Part shown: positions 8,099-16,466 of the stretch, one piece after another
Layout of the letters: every line of letters begins with the position of its first letter
Position numbering within the stretch: the first letter of the stretch is position 1
Source of the DNA: Imperialibacter sp963977595
GTDB lineage: Bacteria > Bacteroidota > Bacteroidia > Cytophagales > Cyclobacteriaceae
Length of the DNA: 64,000 nt
NCBI RefSeq assembly: GCF_048007035.1
Contig: NZ_CP180355.1
Span: 310,001-374,000 of the forward strand
Direction: 5' to 3'
The notes under the pieces: generated by a model
Databases searched by the model: none
The model's input: only the letters and a program-made list of their open reading frames with translations
What the model was told of the DNA's origin: nothing
Made by a program: the position numbers and the translations under genes

Positions 8099-8761
8099 AT
8101 GGTCGCTTTAAAAACATTCAATAACCTAACACAGCAAAGGCAGCAGGAAATCATCGGGGTTTGTCTCGAAGAATTTGCCTTCAACGATTACCAGTCTGCC
8201 TCGCTTTCCACCATCATCAAAAAGCTGGACCTGGCCAAAGGCAGCTTCTATCGCTACTTTGAAAGCAAGCAGTCTCTATATTTCTACCTGCTTGACTACG
8301 CCGTACAGCAACGGCTGGCAAACGACAAGGGATTTATTAAACAACCGCCCAAGGACTTTTTCGACTTGATTATTCTGCACTTCCGGGCCAAGGTGCACTT
8401 CGACAAAACGCAGGGGGTGGTCAGCGCCTTCTTGTACAATGTGCTGCGGGAGAAAAACACTGAGGAGCTGGGCAATATTCAGGCGATCAGGAAGCAGAAA
8501 GCCCTGGATATTATGTATCAGCTGGTGGATCAGTATGTAGAAAACGGGCAATTGCGAAACGACATTGATCGCAAAATACTGGCTTGGCACGTGCTTCAGA
8601 CGCAGCTTTCCATTTTTGAGTTCATGGAGTTGCACTATCAGCAGGACTTCCGTCAAAACATCCAAAACAACAAACAACTCTACAACCTGCCCGAAGAGGA
8701 GCTGGTTGCGGTTGCTCAGCAGTTTGTAGAGATCCAAAAGAACGGTTTTAAGAACAAATGA
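8099..8761 (+). CDS. TetR/AcrR-family transcriptional regulator
   Basis: 220-residue repressor. The N-terminal helix-turn-helix is classical: QQEIIGVCLEEFAFNDYQ, then LSTIIKKLDLAKGSFYRYFESKQSLYFYL (about residues 12-60). The rest is the all-helical ligand and dimer domain. Its stop overlaps the ATG of the ABC ATPase by four bases (ATGA), so regulator and transporter are translationally coupled, and the palindrome over its own start suggests autorepression of the whole operon. The inducer is probably a substrate of the exporter. Confidence 0.88.
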   Translation: MVALKTFNNLTQQRQQEIIGVCLEEFAFNDYQSASLSTIIKKLDLAKGSFYRYFESKQSLYFYLLDYAVQQRLANDKGFIKQPPKDFFDLIILHFRAKVHFDKTQGVVSAFLYNVLREKNTEELGNIQAIRKQKALDIMYQLVDQYVENGQLRNDIDRKILAWHVLQTQLSIFEFMELHYQQDFRQNIQNNKQLYNLPEEELVAVAQQFVEIQKNGFKNK

Positions 8762-9657
8762 TGATCGTTGAAACAAACAACCTGACCAAGCGGTACGGAC
8801 GTGCCACTGTGGTCGACCAGGTGTTTCTGCAGATTCCGCAGGGAAAGATCTACGGATTCCTTGGCCTTAATGGAGCCGGAAAAACCACCACCATGCGCAT
8901 GCTCCTGGGCATGATCAATCCAACGGAGGGCAGCGTGGCCCTCTTTGGTCAGAAAGTACCTGGCAACGCATCGGTGTGGGACAAAGTGGGCTACATGATT
9001 GAGTCGACCTGCGCCTACCCGGACTTGTCGGTGGTGGAAAACCTCAGTATTTTTTACAGGTACCATGGCCTGAAGGACAAAGAAGTAATGGACAAAGTCA
9101 TTGCCCGACTGAAGCTCGGCCAGTACAGAGACGTTCAGGCCAGCCACCTTTCGCTGGGCAACCTGCAGCGGCTCGGCCTGGCCCGGGCACTTATGCACAG
9201 CCCCGAGCTGCTCATCCTCGACGAGCCTGTGAATGGGCTCGACCCGGCTGGTATTGTGGAAATCCGTCACCTGCTTCGGGAGCTGAGCGCACAAGGCACC
9301 ACCGTGCTGATCTCGAGCCACCTGTTAAGCGAAATTGCCAAAGTGGCCGACACCATCGGCATTATCCATCAGGGTGCGCTGATTAAAGAACTGGAAGCCA
9401 ATCAGCTGCATCAGGAAATAGACAGGAAGCTCGTGCTGAATTCGCACAACAATGTTCGGGTAGCTGACCTGCTCCAGAAAAACGGAATTCCGTTCAGGAC
9501 AAACGCTGCCAGCGAGATAGAGATCATGGATCGCCAGTGGATGAGCGAGCCTGAGCGCATTGCCGAAATGGTGATAGCCGAACACGTGGGCCTCACCAAA
9601 CTATTCACCTTCGAAGAAGACCTCGAAAGCTATTTTTTAAGAATTATTCAACAGTAA
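8758..9657 (+). CDS. ABC transporter ATP-binding protein (BcrA-like)
   Basis: 299-residue ATPase of the bacitracin/lantibiotic-exporter type. Visible motifs are Walker A GLNGAGKTT (about residues 37-45), the ABC signature LSLGNLQR (about 138), Walker B LLILDEP and the switch histidine in SSHLLSEIA. The C-terminal extension of about 90 residues after the nucleotide-binding domain is usual for this group. It pairs with the six-helix permease that starts 5 bases downstream, forming a half-transporter dimer in the inner membrane. Confidence 0.9.
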   Translation: MMIVETNNLTKRYGRATVVDQVFLQIPQGKIYGFLGLNGAGKTTTMRMLLGMINPTEGSVALFGQKVPGNASVWDKVGYMIESTCAYPDLSVVENLSIFYRYHGLKDKEVMDKVIARLKLGQYRDVQASHLSLGNLQRLGLARALMHSPELLILDEPVNGLDPAGIVEIRHLLRELSAQGTTVLISSHLLSEIAKVADTIGIIHQGALIKELEANQLHQEIDRKLVLNSHNNVRVADLLQKNGIPFRTNAASEIEIMDRQWMSEPERIAEMVIAEHVGLTKLFTFEEDLESYFLRIIQQ

Positions 9658-9662
9658 GTAAA

Positions 9663-10445
9663 ATGACGACTTCATTGAGAGCTATTGCTCCAGAATTTTT
9701 AAAACTCAGGCACTCCACCATCGTATGGGTCACCTTTGTAGCTTTTGCCCTCGGCCCGGTCATGGGTGGACTGTCGCTTTACCTGCTTGGCCATGCAGGT
9801 GATATGGGGGATTCTCCCTTGAGTGAAAAAGCAAAGCTGATGAACTTCTCTGCCGACTGGCCCTCTTACGTTGGTTTGCTCACGCAGGTGGTGGGCGTGG
9901 GCGGTGTGGTAGTTTTCGGGTTCGTTGCCAGCTGGCTATTTGGCAGGGAGTATTCCGACAAAACAGCGAAAGACCTGCTGGCCTTGCCTGCTTCCCGCAG
10001 CAGCATTATCAATGCAAAATTTGTCGTATATGCCATGTGGTGCCTGGCACTTGTGGTGGCTAACCTTTTGCTGGGGCTGGTGGTTGGCGCCTTGCTGGGC
10101 CTCGACAACTTCGACATCCGTGTGATCACCTCCGGCCTGAACACCTATTTTGCCACGACCATACTGGTGATGTTGCTGGGCACGCCGGTCTCCTTCATGG
10201 GCATCTGGGGAAAAGGCTACCTCGCTCCTATCGGGTTGGTGGTGCTGATGCTCATCGTTTCACAGATTGTCGGCGCCGTGGGCCTGGGGCAATATTTTCC
10301 CTGGTCTGTTCCCGGATTGTACAGCGGCATAAGCGCCGAAATGAAGGCTACCTTGACTTCTACGAGTTTTGGAATAGTTGGCTTCGTCGCCATTTTTGGC
10401 TATTTCGCTACGCATTGGTGGTGGAACAAAACAGATCAGACTTGA
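9663..10445 (+). CDS. ABC-2 type permease
   Basis: 260-residue membrane subunit with about six hydrophobic helices, for example VGLLTQVVGVGGVVVFGFVA and the GLVVLMLIVSQIVGAVGLG region. It is the last gene of the tetR-ATPase-permease operon. The length and helix pattern match BcrB/ABC-2 permeases that export antibiotics, lipids or peptides. The short exposed loop after the first helix (HAGDMGDSPLSEKAKLMNF) is typical. The substrate is unknown. Confidence 0.85.
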   Translation: MTTSLRAIAPEFLKLRHSTIVWVTFVAFALGPVMGGLSLYLLGHAGDMGDSPLSEKAKLMNFSADWPSYVGLLTQVVGVGGVVVFGFVASWLFGREYSDKTAKDLLALPASRSSIINAKFVVYAMWCLALVVANLLLGLVVGALLGLDNFDIRVITSGLNTYFATTILVMLLGTPVSFMGIWGKGYLAPIGLVVLMLIVSQIVGAVGLGQYFPWSVPGLYSGISAEMKATLTSTSFGIVGFVAIFGYFATHWWWNKTDQT

Positions 10446-10458
10446 CGCCATAGAGCAA

Positions 10459-10555
10459 AGACTACAAAAGTTTCGCCGCATAGCCAGTCTATTACCTTCT
10501 ACGGACGTCCGAAGGGCCTACCTTCTTTCTACTGTTTCCTAGACTTTTGTAGTCT
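10459..10555. repeat. 97-nt element with perfect 13-bp inverted arms
   Basis: Arms AGACTACAAAAGT (10459-10471) and ACTTTTGTAGTCT (10543-10555) are perfectly complementary across 71 bases. The interior holds the palindrome CGGACGTCCG (10502-10511) and two CCTTCT motifs. No T-run follows, so it does not look like a simple terminator. It lies between the ABC operon and the GH92 gene. Confidence 0.5.
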
Positions 10556-10642
10556 AATACGGTGATCAACATAGAATATTGATTGCTTCTATTCACCAGA
10601 ACTTCCGATATTGGGATTCTTTAAAATCAAAACCTACCCAGC

Positions 10643-12973
10643 GTGCTTAAACTCGTTTTCAGAATCTCCCTGGTCGCTCTGCTCTTCACCTGTGCTGCAC
10701 CAGCCTTTTCTCAGTCCATAAAAGAGCCTATCGACTATGTCAATCCGTTTGTGGACACACACAAGTCACGCTGGTTCTTCTTCTCTTCTGCCTCCCGGCC
10801 CTTTGGCATGGTGAACCTGAGCCCCGACACCTGGGTAAAAGGAAGCTGGAACTCCGGCTACCTGTACGACAGTCTGTATGTGCGGTGCTTCTCCCACATC
10901 CACGCCTGGCAAATGTCGGGCATACCGGTAATGCCCACCGTCGGCGAATTCAAAGGACATTTGGGCATGGAAGCTTACAAGTCGGCCTTTAGCCATGATG
11001 ATGAAAAAGCTATACCCGGCTATCACAGCGTCTTTTTGAAGGATTACGGCATCAAAGCAGAGCTCACCTCCACTACCCGGGTGGGCTTTCACAAATACAC
11101 CTATCCGGCCAATGTCAATAAGGACATCATTTTCGACGTGGGAGCCTTCCTGGGTCACGGTGCGATGGACTCGGCCAAAGTGGTGAAAATAAGCGATAAG
11201 GAGATTGAGGGCTATAGCATCATGGCGCCCACCCACCGCCGCCCAAAGCCTACCTACGTCTACTTTGTTGCTCGTTTCGATCAGCCCATCTCTTCTTTTG
11301 GGGCGTGGGAAAAAGGAAAACTCAAGACCGGAAAAGTAGAGCAAATCCATGGCAACGAAGTGGGGGCCTATGTCAGGTTTGATAAGAAGCAGTCGAAAAC
11401 GGTACAAATGAAAGTCGCCATCTCCTACACCAGCACGGCACAGGCCCGGCTCAATATGGATACCGAGCTCCCTCACTGGAATTTTGAGCAAGTGGTGTCA
11501 GCATCCAAAAGTGAATGGAATGGCTACCTCAGCAAAATCAATATAGAAGGCGGCACCGAAAAGCATAAAATCAAATTCTACACCGACCTTTGGCACTCAT
11601 TGCTCGGTCGCCGCATTGTGAGCGACGTAGACGGCAAGTACTGCGACATGACTGGGCCGAAGCCAGTCGTTCGGCAGGTAGCACTGGATGAAAACAGAAA
11701 GCCAAAACACAACCAGTACAATTTCGATGCGTGGTGGGGCAGCCACTGGACACTGAATGTGCTCTGGTCGATGGCCTACCCAGAAATCATGAATGAGTTT
11801 TGCGCCAGCATGGTGGAGATGTACCGCCACGGTGGGCTGATCCCCCGAGGACCCTCGGGAGGCAACTACACCTACGTAATGATTGGCGACCCGGCTGTTT
11901 CTTTTTTCGCTACTGCCTACAACAAAGGCATCCGAAACTATGACGTAGCCAAAGCCTACGAAGGCCTCTACAAAAATGCTTTTCCAGGCGGCATCAGAGA
12001 CCGGGCTGGCTATGAGCATCGTGACAATCCGCAGGGCGGCGGCATGAACTATTACGTAGAGCGAGGCTATGTGCCCGAGGGCATCCCCGGCCCTGGCGGG
12101 CACAAAGACGGTGCCTCCATGACACTGGAATATGCTTATCAGGACTGGTGCCTGGCCCAGCTGGCCACCGCTTTGGGGAAAACAAAAGACTACCAGTTCT
12201 TCAATGAGCGTTCTCAGAATTACAAAAACCTTTGGAATCCTGAGACGCACTTCATCCATCCCAAAAACATTGACGGAACGTGGATTGACAACTTTACGCC
12301 CATCGGCGAAGGATTCAACACGTTAGGTTTTGTAGAAAGCAACTCTGCCATTTACACCAACTACGTGCCCCACGACCTGAAAGGACTGGCGGCGTTGTTC
12401 GGCGGGGCCGACAAGTATGCTCAATATGTGGACAGCTGTTTTATTAAAGCAAAGCCCAACAAATTCATCACCGACCATGGCAAGCACGCCGAAAGCTGGG
12501 TGGATTATGAAAACCAGCCTTCCTGCCAAATGGCTCACCTGTTCAATCATGCCGGAGCGCCCTGGCTTTCTCAAAAGTGGGTGCGTGAAGTAAAGGAAAT
12601 TACCTTCTCAGATATCAGCCCTTATGGCGGATACAACGGTGACGAAGACCAGGGACAAATGGGTGCCCTGGGTGTACTCATGGCTATCGGGTTGTTCCAA
12701 ATGGATGGCGGCGCTTCGGTCAATTCTTCCTACGACATCACCACACCAATATTCGATAAAGTTGAAATCCAGCTTGATCCGAAATACTATGCCGGCAAAA
12801 CTTTCACGATCAGTACAGAAAACAACTCGCCGGACAACATCTACATTCAAAAAGCTACTCTGAACGACAAAGACTGGACAAAATTCAGTTTCCCTCACGA
12901 AGTGTTTTCACAGGGGGGAGAGTTAAAATTGACACTTGGCAAAAGCCCCAACAAAATGTGGGGGCTGGAATAA
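10643..12973 (+). CDS. GH92-family alpha-mannosidase, secreted
   Basis: 776-residue exo-acting, calcium-dependent alpha-mannosidase-like enzyme of glycoside hydrolase family 92. A signal peptide ends near AFSQS (residue 22). The mature start IDYVNPFVDTHKSRWFF and PFGMVNLSPDT is the usual GH92 opening. SGGNYTYVMIGDPAVSFFA and the C-terminal GDEDQGQMGALGVLMAIGLF carry the catalytic-site signatures of the family. The start is a GTG placed exactly before the signal peptide. Substrate is likely to be mannose-containing glycans such as N-glycans or yeast mannan. No SusC/SusD pair is next to it. Confidence 0.88.
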   Translation: MLKLVFRISLVALLFTCAAPAFSQSIKEPIDYVNPFVDTHKSRWFFFSSASRPFGMVNLSPDTWVKGSWNSGYLYDSLYVRCFSHIHAWQMSGIPVMPTVGEFKGHLGMEAYKSAFSHDDEKAIPGYHSVFLKDYGIKAELTSTTRVGFHKYTYPANVNKDIIFDVGAFLGHGAMDSAKVVKISDKEIEGYSIMAPTHRRPKPTYVYFVARFDQPISSFGAWEKGKLKTGKVEQIHGNEVGAYVRFDKKQSKTVQMKVAISYTSTAQARLNMDTELPHWNFEQVVSASKSEWNGYLSKINIEGGTEKHKIKFYTDLWHSLLGRRIVSDVDGKYCDMTGPKPVVRQVALDENRKPKHNQYNFDAWWGSHWTLNVLWSMAYPEIMNEFCASMVEMYRHGGLIPRGPSGGNYTYVMIGDPAVSFFATAYNKGIRNYDVAKAYEGLYKNAFPGGIRDRAGYEHRDNPQGGGMNYYVERGYVPEGIPGPGGHKDGASMTLEYAYQDWCLAQLATALGKTKDYQFFNERSQNYKNLWNPETHFIHPKNIDGTWIDNFTPIGEGFNTLGFVESNSAIYTNYVPHDLKGLAALFGGADKYAQYVDSCFIKAKPNKFITDHGKHAESWVDYENQPSCQMAHLFNHAGAPWLSQKWVREVKEITFSDISPYGGYNGDEDQGQMGALGVLMAIGLFQMDGGASVNSSYDITTPIFDKVEIQLDPKYYAGKTFTISTENNSPDNIYIQKATLNDKDWTKFSFPHEVFSQGGELKLTLGKSPNKMWGLE

Positions 12974-12985
12974 CAACCACAACCA

Positions 12986-13005
12986 ACTGACTATCAGTAT
13001 TTTTT
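12986..13005 (+). terminator. Weak terminator after GH92
   Basis: Short stem ACTGA-cta-TCAGT (12986-12998) followed by A and a six-T run. The five-base stem is marginal. Confidence 0.4.
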
Positions 13006-13061
13006 GGCCTGAGTTTTGTAGATGTGAAGTTTTTAAACTCTCATGTCTACTTTTTTAAACT

Positions 13062-13526
13062 ATGAAAACATCGTCTCACCCTGAGTGGAAGTGGTTGGTA
13101 CTACTTTCATCTTTAGCTGTGCTCCCTTTGTCGACTTTTGGGCAGGATCAGCCCGATGAAGTGCGCAATGGACTTTTGCTAACAGCCGGTATTCCTTCAC
13201 TCAGCATTAGCTACGAACATCAGCTAGGGCACAAAAAAGAGAACCGACGGTTCTATTTGAGAGGAATTGCGGGACAATTCGGTGACCTTATCAATCAGGA
13301 ATGGACCGGTTACCTGGCTGTGATGCCAGCCTGGGTATTTGGCACGGGAAACAATCACCTCGAAACAGGGGTAGGACTTACATTGGTTTCTCCTTCCAAT
13401 TCGCCAGAAGTTTGGGCTGCCCTCAACTTGGGTTACCGTTACAAGAAGCCAGGCGAAGCGTTGATATTCAGAGCTGGGGGCGGTATTCCGGAAGGTGCCT
13501 ACATAAGCTTCGGCCTTGCATTTTAG
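13062..13526 (+). CDS. Small outer-membrane barrel-like protein, paralogue A
   Basis: 154-residue exported protein without a known family name. A signal peptide runs to about residue 28 (LSTFGQDQ). The mature part alternates hydrophobic strands with glycine turns (LLLTAGIPSLSISYEH, VWAALNLGYRY) and ends in phenylalanine (YISFGLAF), as outer-membrane barrels do. The next gene, at 13664, is a clear paralogue of the same length. Function unknown. Confidence 0.6.
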   Translation: MKTSSHPEWKWLVLLSSLAVLPLSTFGQDQPDEVRNGLLLTAGIPSLSISYEHQLGHKKENRRFYLRGIAGQFGDLINQEWTGYLAVMPAWVFGTGNNHLETGVGLTLVSPSNSPEVWAALNLGYRYKKPGEALIFRAGGGIPEGAYISFGLAF

Positions 13527-13663
13527 CGGGTCAATAAATTCCTTCCTGCTCTTTGAGCATCATTCAAACAAAGACCAGGGAACGTAGTGTAAAGGATTCT
13601 GTAAAATATGGCTTGTGGTTTGTTCATATGATATCAGTATTTAATTCTTCAACTTTTTGGACT

Positions 13664-14128
13664 ATGAAAACTCTACCTAAAATCATGCAAAGGTGGTTAG
13701 TAATTCCACTACTTTTTACCCTGCTACCTTCAATGGCCAACAGAGAGGGTGGCCCGGACGAGCGGCGAAATGGTGTATACTTATCTCCCGGCATTCCCTC
13801 TTTCAGCATCGCCTACGAGCGAATGCTAAAGCACAAAAAAGAAAACATTAAGCCCTACATTCGATTCATTGGCGGGAGATATCAAAGCTTATTTGACAGT
13901 GAAAGGCAGAACTATATTGCAGCGATGCCAACACTGGTATTTGGATCCGGGAATCACCACGCCGAAGCTGGTATTGGTTTTACGGTTGCTTCTCCCGGTC
14001 ATGATCCCAAGCTTTGGGGTGCACTCAATGTTGGCTATCGGTACCAGAAACCGGATGGCAATTTTCTTTTCAGAGCTGGTATTGGAACTCCCGAAGGTGG
14101 CTATCTTAGCGTTGGTATCGCATTTTAG
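13664..14128 (+). CDS. Small outer-membrane barrel-like protein, paralogue B
   Basis: 154 residues, collinear with the preceding gene: shared blocks include GIPSxSIxYE, HKKEN, AxMPxxVFGxGN and LGYRY/VGYRY, and it ends in YLSVGIAF. The frame is open further upstream, but ATG 13664 gives a start (MKTLPKIMQRWLVIPLL) that matches its paralogue and a proper signal peptide. The leader sequences also share a Tx4-ACTATGAAAAC context. It arose by tandem duplication. Confidence 0.6.
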   Translation: MKTLPKIMQRWLVIPLLFTLLPSMANREGGPDERRNGVYLSPGIPSFSIAYERMLKHKKENIKPYIRFIGGRYQSLFDSERQNYIAAMPTLVFGSGNHHAEAGIGFTVASPGHDPKLWGALNVGYRYQKPDGNFLFRAGIGTPEGGYLSVGIAF

Positions 14129-14192
14129 AGCGGCGTTTTCGCCCACAAGGTTATTTCGCTAAATTTAGGATAGCACCAAGTCTTTGAAGGCT

Positions 14193-14555
14193 ATGAACAA
14201 AAACTCACAAGTGGACGAATACCTGGCCAAACTGGCCCATCCAATGACGGCTGAAATCGAAAAAGTAAGGGAAATCATTCTCTCCGCACATCCTGGTATA
14301 GAGGAAACTATCAAGTGGAACAGCCCGACATTCTTATACAAAGGAAATATGGCCTCCTACTTTATGAATGCTAAGAAGCATGTAAGCCTTATGTTTCACA
14401 AAGGAGCATTTATCAAGGACAAGTCCGGTCTGCTGGAAGGTGACGGCAAGGAAGGCCGGGTGGCCAAGTTTACGACTATCGATGAAATAATGAATCGCAA
14501 GCAAGACCTTGAAAACATAGTCATTGAATGGGTAAGGATGCAAGACGCAAATTAA
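14193..14555 (+). CDS. DUF1801 (YdhG-like) protein
   Basis: 120-residue member of the DUF1801 family. VDEYLAKLAHPMTAEIEKVREIIL, then IEETIKWNSPTFLYKGNMASYF and HVSLMFHKGAF are the recognisable family blocks. The ATG at 14193 is preferred over an in-frame TTG nine bases upstream because only the ATG gives the usual short N-terminus. It is closely followed by a GNAT acetyltransferase gene. Biochemical role unknown. Confidence 0.75.
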   Translation: MNKNSQVDEYLAKLAHPMTAEIEKVREIILSAHPGIEETIKWNSPTFLYKGNMASYFMNAKKHVSLMFHKGAFIKDKSGLLEGDGKEGRVAKFTTIDEIMNRKQDLENIVIEWVRMQDAN

Positions 14556-14590
14556 CCGGCGATGGGCAAAAAAGCTCATTGAACAGTAAA

Positions 14591-15070
14591 ATGCGTCAGG
14601 AAAAAATACTTCAAGTGCATGCCTCTGACGAGGGGTTGATACAGCAAATCGCCAATTGGTACCTGGCCGAGTGGGATATTCCGATTGCGAGAACGACGCA
14701 ACGTCTTGCAACGCACCCCGGCAATAACGACATGCTGTTTCAGTTTCTCATTTTGGCTGACGGCAAGCCCGTAACCACGGGAGGCCTTAGCAACCATGTG
14801 GGGCTACTTGAGGCACACCCCAGCCTGCAAATTTATAAGCCGTGGGTGTCGTTGCTTTACACCACAGTAGATTATAGAAATCAGGGGCTTGGCAGGCAGC
14901 TCCTGGAGCGCATCGAGGCCGAAAGTCTCAAATTGGGGTACGAACAATTATACCTGCACACATTCACGGCTGAGTCTCTGTACAAAAGGCTCGGTTGGAA
15001 GGGAATAGATGTGGCGGATTACAAGAATCATAAAACGGTAGTGATGACAAAACAATTGAACCCAACCTAA
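14591..15070 (+). CDS. GNAT-family N-acetyltransferase
   Basis: 159-residue acetyltransferase. The acetyl-CoA pyrophosphate loop is YRNQGLGRQLLERIE (about residues 97-111), preceded by the strand PWVSLLYTTVD and followed by LYLHTFTAESLYKRLGW, the usual fourth motif. The start is placed at ATG 14591. The frame is open upstream but overlaps the preceding DUF1801 gene. The acceptor substrate cannot be told. Confidence 0.8.
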   Translation: MRQEKILQVHASDEGLIQQIANWYLAEWDIPIARTTQRLATHPGNNDMLFQFLILADGKPVTTGGLSNHVGLLEAHPSLQIYKPWVSLLYTTVDYRNQGLGRQLLERIEAESLKLGYEQLYLHTFTAESLYKRLGWKGIDVADYKNHKTVVMTKQLNPT

Positions 15071-15095
15071 CCCCTGGACGACACCCCTGTGCGCC

Positions 15096-15512
15096 TCAGT
15101 CAATAAAATACCAGGCCCGGCTAATCTTACCATTCTGAATCTGATAGATGCCCATGGCAGAAGAGGACACTGTTTCGCCTGCTTTGTTTTGATGGCTGAC
15201 CACTTCCCTGAAACTGATCCGCTCGCCGTCGACCGCATATTGTTCAATGGTCGAGACTGATTTTCTCCCTGCAGAAAAGTAATACTTCATACTTTGCCTG
15301 AAATTCTCTTTTCCCTCCACTTCGAGCAAAAGGGTATCAGCGGTGAGTGAAAACCACTTAAAATCGTCGGTGACATTTGCGGTCAGCCGATCAACGTCAC
15401 CCTCGTTGAAAGCCGCCACATGGTCTTTGAAAACCCTCAATAGTTCTTCATTTTGTGCATTTGCAGCCGACACCCATGCAAATAAGGCGATGCTTAATAG
15501 AATACTTTTCAT
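15096..15512 (-). CDS. Exported SnoaL/NTF2-like protein
   Basis: 138 residues with a signal peptide (ILLSIALFAWVSAANA) and an NTF2/SnoaL-type fold: helix LLRVFKDHVAAFNEGDVDRLTANVT, then strands ending in GIYQIQNGKISRAWYF. Its ATG overlaps the stop of the upstream ArsR-AHSA1 gene by four bases, so they are translationally coupled. Proteins of this fold range from enzymes to ligand carriers, and the role here is unknown. Confidence 0.7.
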   Translation of the reverse strand: MKSILLSIALFAWVSAANAQNEELLRVFKDHVAAFNEGDVDRLTANVTDDFKWFSLTADTLLLEVEGKENFRQSMKYYFSAGRKSVSTIEQYAVDGERISFREVVSHQNKAGETVSSSAMGIYQIQNGKISRAWYFID

Positions 15513-16327
15513 GACTTGTTGTCTACATATGTTTTGAATCCCTCCTCGAAAAGCAGTTTCCAGCCTTCCGTAATTTGTCCCTTAGCTTTCGCTGATACAT
15601 CACCCATCAGCGTGTCCGACAAAGTCAGCATGGTCTTGCTGCCATCTTCCTTCAGGGTAATCTTGAGAAACGTAATGGCTGGCCCTCCATAATCTGGAGT
15701 GAGGTGCCCCTGTAGTTCCAGGTGATGGGGGGCGTTGAGCACAATCACCGTATACCAAAGCAGCCCCTCATCATTGCCATAGTCTTCGTACATCCTCCCT
15801 CCCACTTTGGGTTCAAGGATAAACGCCTTTGTTTTTGGGCTGGTGTAGAAGTCCTTTCTCCACCAGAGTCCGATGTCTTTGATCAGGCATTCCCACACGT
15901 TGTTAATGCTGGCATCAATCGGCACTTCTAGTCTGATATTGACAGGTTTGGTTGGCTCCTTCATAAGTAAGTCGTTAGTTAAATCATCAATATGCTCTTT
16001 GTATTCAGCCAGCTCACGCAACTGAAGCAAATTAGCAGCCCACTGTGCTTCGTACTTTTTCACCCAGCGTTCATAAATCTCCTGCAGGGGAATGGCGTTG
16101 ATAAAGTTCCAGCGAAACTTCCCCTGCTTCTTCGGTAAGATAAGTCTTGCGTCTTCCAAAACCGAAAGGTGCTTCATCACAGCACACCTGCCAATGGATT
16201 CAAACTCTTCCACTAGTTCGCCCGTTGTCTTTGGTGACTCCCTCACCAAATCCATCAGGCGCCTGCGGGCTGGGTCGGCCAGGGCTTTCCAGATTTCGGT
16301 TTCTTTTTCGAGGAGTGTTGAGGTCAT
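15509..16327 (-). CDS. ArsR helix-turn-helix fused to an AHSA1/SRPBCC domain
   Basis: 272-residue fusion. Residues 1-85 are an ArsR-type winged helix (EIWKALADPARRRLMDLVRE, RCAVMKHLSVLEDARLI) and residues 125-270 are an AHSA1 domain (RLEVPIDASINNVWECL, KVGGRMYEDYG, EGWKLLFEEGF). Such fusions join a DNA-binding and a hydrophobic-ligand domain in one chain, whereas 18203-18937 holds the same two functions as separate genes. A perfect palindrome 18 bases upstream is its probable own operator. It is the first gene of a two-gene unit with the NTF2-like gene. Confidence 0.82.
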   Translation of the reverse strand: MTSTLLEKETEIWKALADPARRRLMDLVRESPKTTGELVEEFESIGRCAVMKHLSVLEDARLILPKKQGKFRWNFINAIPLQEIYERWVKKYEAQWAANLLQLRELAEYKEHIDDLTNDLLMKEPTKPVNIRLEVPIDASINNVWECLIKDIGLWWRKDFYTSPKTKAFILEPKVGGRMYEDYGNDEGLLWYTVIVLNAPHHLELQGHLTPDYGGPAITFLKITLKEDGSKTMLTLSDTLMGDVSAKAKGQITEGWKLLFEEGFKTYVDNKS

Positions 16328-16345
16328 TTGAAATGAATTATCTCA

Positions 16346-16369
16346 TTATGTTACTTTTTAGTAACATAA
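16346..16369. promoter_or_regulatory. Palindromic operator of the ArsR-AHSA1 fusion
   Basis: TTATGTTACT, four T, AGTAACATAA: a perfect 24-base palindrome 18 bases before the start of the fusion gene. Its sequence differs from the GCAAC-N6-GTTGC operators next to it, so two regulators of the same family appear to use distinct sites in this divergent region. Confidence 0.6.
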
Positions 16370-16396
16370 AGTTATTAAAAATTCTTTGATAAACTA

Positions 16397-16443
16397 TTGC
16401 GCAACTAATTAGTTGCATTTATATTTGCAACCATATAGTTGCA
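16397..16443 (+). promoter_or_regulatory. DinB promoter with two ArsR-type operators
   Basis: TTG at 16397-16399 and TATATTTG at 16420-16427 are separated by 20 bases and match the Bacteroidetes -33/-7 pair. Operator GCAACTAATTAGTTGC (16401-16416) fills the spacer, and TGCAACCATATAGTTGCA (16426-16443) overlaps the -7 end and the start point. A repressor on either site would block transcription. The same site occurs at 18951-18968. Confidence 0.68.
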
Positions 16444-16466
16444 TTTTTAATCTAACTCTTAGTAAA

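Noticed and set aside
10643..12973. Polysaccharide-utilisation locus around the GH92 gene
   Set aside because: No SusC/SusD pair, sulfatase or hybrid sensor near it.
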